Assembly (NCBI GenBank): GCA_030758115.1
Contig: JANREX010000049.1
Coordinates: forward strand, 1 to 64,000
Source of the DNA: Paracoccaceae bacterium
GTDB lineage: Bacteria; Pseudomonadota; Alphaproteobacteria; Rhodobacterales; Rhodobacteraceae
Direction: 5' to 3'
DNA length: 64,000 bases
Every line of letters starts with the position of its first letter. Within the stretch, counting starts at the first letter, position 1. A program made the translations under genes and the position numbers. The notes under the pieces were generated by a model. The model had not been told where the DNA came from. It saw only the letters and a list, made by a program, of their open reading frames with translations, and did no database searches. This document shows, in pieces, positions 61,892-64,000 of the stretch.

Positions 61892-63004
61892 ATGATGCCC
61901 GCTGACAGCCCCATGCACGACGACAATGGCACGCTTGACGGGCTGGCGGCCTTGGGATGGTCCGCCCATTTCGCGGATCAATGCGGAAACGAGGGCAGCG
62001 AGGCGCTGCACCCCATGCGCATCATTTCCGTGCAGCGCGCGATGGCGACCGGTCTGGACGCGCAGGGCGAACGACCGCTCGGGTTTCCGCCGGAATTGCG
62101 GGCGGGCGGTCTGGCCGTCGGAGACTGGGTGCTGGTCGACCCCGAAACCGGGCGCATCGAGACGGTGCTCGAACGGCAATCGCTGCTCAGCCGCCGCGCC
62201 GCCGGGGTCGAGGCCAAGCCGCAACTCTTGGCTGCCAATGTGGACACGCTGTTCATCACCACCTCCTGCAATGCCGACTTCAATCCCGCCCGGCTGGAAC
62301 GTTACCTCGTCCTTGCGCTGGATGCCGGGGTCGCCCCCGTGATCGTGCTGACCAAGACCGACCAGACAGACGATCCCCAACGCTATGTCGCCGAGGCCCG
62401 CGCCTTGTCGGACAAGCTGGCTGGCGTGATCGCGCTGAACGCCAAGGACCGCGCTCAGATCGCTGCTTTCTCGCAATGGTGCGGACCGGGGCGCACGGTG
62501 GCTTTTGTCGGATCGTCCGGGGTGGGGAAATCGACCTTGATCAATGCCTTGACCGGCAGCGTGCAGGCCACGGCAGACATGCGGCAGGATGATGCCAAGG
62601 GCCGGCATACGACAACCGCACGGTCCTTGCACCTGATCGAAGGCGGCGGTTTGGTCATCGACATGCCCGGCATGCGCGAACTGGGCCTGCATGATGTCTC
62701 GGGCGGGATCGACGAGCTGTTCGAGGATATCACCGCCCTGACCGGGCAATGCAAGTTCCGCGACTGCAAGCATGTCTCGGAACCCGGATGCGCGGTGCAG
62801 GCGGCCGTCGCAAGGGGTCAGCTTGACCCCGCGCGGCTGGACCGCTGGCGCAAACTGAAATCCGAGGACGCCCTGAACACGACCTCGATGACCGTCAGCC
62901 GCCGCCGCGCGCGTGCCCTGACACGGGCGCACAAGGCCGAATCGGACGCACAACGCAAGGCCAAGGGAAACAACCCGCCGCCTCAAAAGCCGCGCAAGGG
63001 CTGA
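61892..63004 (+). CDS. rsgA: Small ribosomal subunit biogenesis GTPase RsgA
   Basis: RsgA is a circularly permuted GTPase that checks late 30S assembly. The 370-residue protein has an N-terminal OB-like domain, the G4 motif VLTKTD before the G1 P-loop FVGSSGVGKSTL, DMPGMRELGL (G3), and a C-terminal zinc domain with CKFRDCKHVSEPGC. It ends in a basic tail (RRRARALTRAH and PQKPRKG). The ATG at 61892 was taken; an ATG at 61895 is equivalent. Confidence 0.96.
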   Translation: MMPADSPMHDDNGTLDGLAALGWSAHFADQCGNEGSEALHPMRIISVQRAMATGLDAQGERPLGFPPELRAGGLAVGDWVLVDPETGRIETVLERQSLLSRRAAGVEAKPQLLAANVDTLFITTSCNADFNPARLERYLVLALDAGVAPVIVLTKTDQTDDPQRYVAEARALSDKLAGVIALNAKDRAQIAAFSQWCGPGRTVAFVGSSGVGKSTLINALTGSVQATADMRQDDAKGRHTTTARSLHLIEGGGLVIDMPGMRELGLHDVSGGIDELFEDITALTGQCKFRDCKHVSEPGCAVQAAVARGQLDPARLDRWRKLKSEDALNTTSMTVSRRRARALTRAHKAESDAQRKAKGNNPPPQKPRKG

Positions 63005-63505
63005 TCAGCGCCGCGACTTGCGCCGCGCGGCCATGGCCCAACGCATCTGATCTTCGGTCTCGATGGCGCATGGCCTGATACCGCGCAGCCTGTCCAGCGC
63101 GTGACCGGGCACCTCGCCTGCCTCGATCATCAGCCGCAGCGCGATCATGCCGGACCGGCCGCAGCCGCCCTTGCAATGCACCAACACACGCCCCCCACCC
63201 GACAGGGCGGACAGGATCTGTTCGCTCACGGCAGGCCAGCGCGACGCCGTTGCACCATCGGGCACACCGTAATCCGCAATCGGCAGATGCACCCAGCGGG
63301 CGCCGCTTTCCTGCATGATCTGTCCCAGATGCTCGGATCCGTTCTCGATCATCTCGATCCGTGTGGTCAGGCTGAGAACAATGGCGGGCCGCCAGGCGCG
63401 CAGATGATCCAGATCGCCGACGGGATCACCCAGCCGCCCCGGCAAGGGGGCAATGGCCAGGATACCGCCGGACACCGGCAAGGCATGGATCACAAGACCG
63501 GACAT
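63005..63505 (-). CDS. Dual-specificity / tyrosine phosphatase-like protein
   Basis: The 166-residue protein has the Cys phosphatase signature VHCKGGCGRSG (HCxxGxxR) with a general-acid candidate Asp in IADYGVPDG. IVLSLTTRIEMIE near residue 45 resembles the cyclin-dependent kinase inhibitor-3/DSP fold. The ATG at 63505 directly follows the metallopeptidase stop on the same strand; a longer frame to 63655 overlaps that gene and is not supported. Confidence 0.87.
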   Translation of the reverse strand: MSGLVIHALPVSGGILAIAPLPGRLGDPVGDLDHLRAWRPAIVLSLTTRIEMIENGSEHLGQIMQESGARWVHLPIADYGVPDGATASRWPAVSEQILSALSGGGRVLVHCKGGCGRSGMIALRLMIEAGEVPGHALDRLRGIRPCAIETEDQMRWAMAARRKSRR

Positions 63506-63506
63506 G

Positions 63507-64000
63507 TCAGAGCACGCGCGCCGCGAATGTGTCGCAGCGTGCCATCTGCCCGCTGTCATAGCCGATGGCGAACCAGCGCGCCCGCTGGGCACTGGTGCCA
63601 TGGGTGAAGGTATGCGGCTGCGGCACCCGCCCGGCGCGGGCCTGAAGGCGGTCATCGCCGATCATCCGCGCGGCGTTCAGCGCCTCTTCCAGATCGCCGG
63701 GCTCCAGCAAGCCGTCCACGGCCCTTGCCCAGACGCCTGACAGGCAATCGGCCTGCAATTCCAGCCGCACGGTCAGGGCGTTGCCCTCGGCGGTGCTGGC
63801 GGCCTGCCGGGCACGGTGGACCTGGCCCAGAATGCCCATCTCGTTCTGGATGTGATGGGCCACCTCATGGGCGATCACGTAGGCGGCGGCGAAATCGCCC
63901 TTGGCCCCCAGTTGCCGTGACAGCGTCGCGAAGAAATCGGTATCCAGATAGGCCTTGCGATCGGCGGGGCAGTAGAACGGCCCCGTCGCCCCGGATGCGC
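63507..64000 (-). CDS. Neutral zinc metallopeptidase (YpfJ type), partial
   Basis: This is the C-terminal part of a zinc metallopeptidase whose start lies beyond the window edge. The visible 164 residues have FYCPADRKAYLDTDFF, the zinc-binding helix VIAHEVAHHIQN, RLELQADCLSGVWA with the third ligand Glu, and FTHGTSAQRARWFAIGYDSG near the end. All match the predicted-metalloprotease family of E. coli YpfJ. The stop is two bases before the phosphatase start. Confidence 0.93.
   Translation of the reverse strand, partial: ASGATGPFYCPADRKAYLDTDFFATLSRQLGAKGDFAAAYVIAHEVAHHIQNEMGILGQVHRARQAASTAEGNALTVRLELQADCLSGVWARAVDGLLEPGDLEEALNAARMIGDDRLQARAGRVPQPHTFTHGTSAQRARWFAIGYDSGQMARCDTFAARVL

Noticed and set aside
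59729-62986. A 1085-residue open frame antisense to the CpdB-like gene, ffs and rsgA
   Set aside because: It runs through three well-supported genes, including a structured RNA. High GC content explains the lack of stops.

Overview
This GC-rich window is bacterial chromosome, very probably from an alphaproteobacterium of the Rhodobacteraceae (Roseobacter-like). The reasons are an FnrL-type regulator with ccoNOQP/ccoGHIS, a membrane-anchored CycM-type cytochrome c, the pheA and clpS types, two TRAP transporter systems, and a short intergenic repeat ending in GGCAAGAAGAAG. No phage, insertion sequence, rRNA operon or CRISPR array was seen. The assignment rests on gene content and family resemblance, not on a database search.

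Layout. 7-83: tRNA-Met. 314-5726: complete urease cluster ureD-A-(small membrane protein)-B-C-E-F-G on the plus strand, with a very histidine-rich UreE tail and an extra segment in UreC. 5799-23279: a catabolic block. It holds an SCP2-type thiolase; a TRAP transporter followed by an acyl-CoA ligase and an SDR; a second, TakP-like TRAP transporter with a glutathione transferase; a cytochrome P450 operon (P450, thiolase, CoA ligase, enoyl-CoA hydratase); an NADPH:quinone-type oxidoreductase; and a TetR regulator. The three divergent intergenic regions of this block carry related operator-like sequences close to CAAAC-N4-GTTTG, so the block looks like one acyl-CoA or fatty-acid-like regulon run by the TetR protein. 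This is the most interesting part of the window.

23282-26603: AcuC-type deacetylase, exported glutathione peroxidase and an FAD-linked 2-hydroxyacid dehydrogenase. 26657-31948: haem genes hemC, hemE and hemF with a dihaem peroxidase and an SDR lacking two catalytic residues. 31986-36215: RsmC-like methyltransferase, ClpS, HAD hydrolase and a penicillin-binding D-Ala-D-Ala carboxypeptidase with a SPOR domain. 36322-47714: the micro-oxic respiration block ccoSIHG, ccoPQON, a universal stress protein, fnrL and hemN. Five FNR boxes (TTGAY-N4-RTCAA) lie before ccp, ccoG, ccoN/usp (two) and fnrL/hemN, tying haem synthesis, cbb3 oxidase and peroxidase to oxygen sensing.

47739-64000: an EEP-family nuclease or phosphatase, an exported HExxH protein of unknown function, a YejABEF-type peptide ABC transporter, CycM, prephenate dehydratase, a 2-hydroxyacid dehydrogenase, an SRPBCC protein, NudC, a CpdB-like phosphoesterase with no visible signal peptide, the SRP RNA gene (ffs), RsgA, a protein tyrosine phosphatase-like protein, and a YpfJ-type zinc metallopeptidase cut by the window end.
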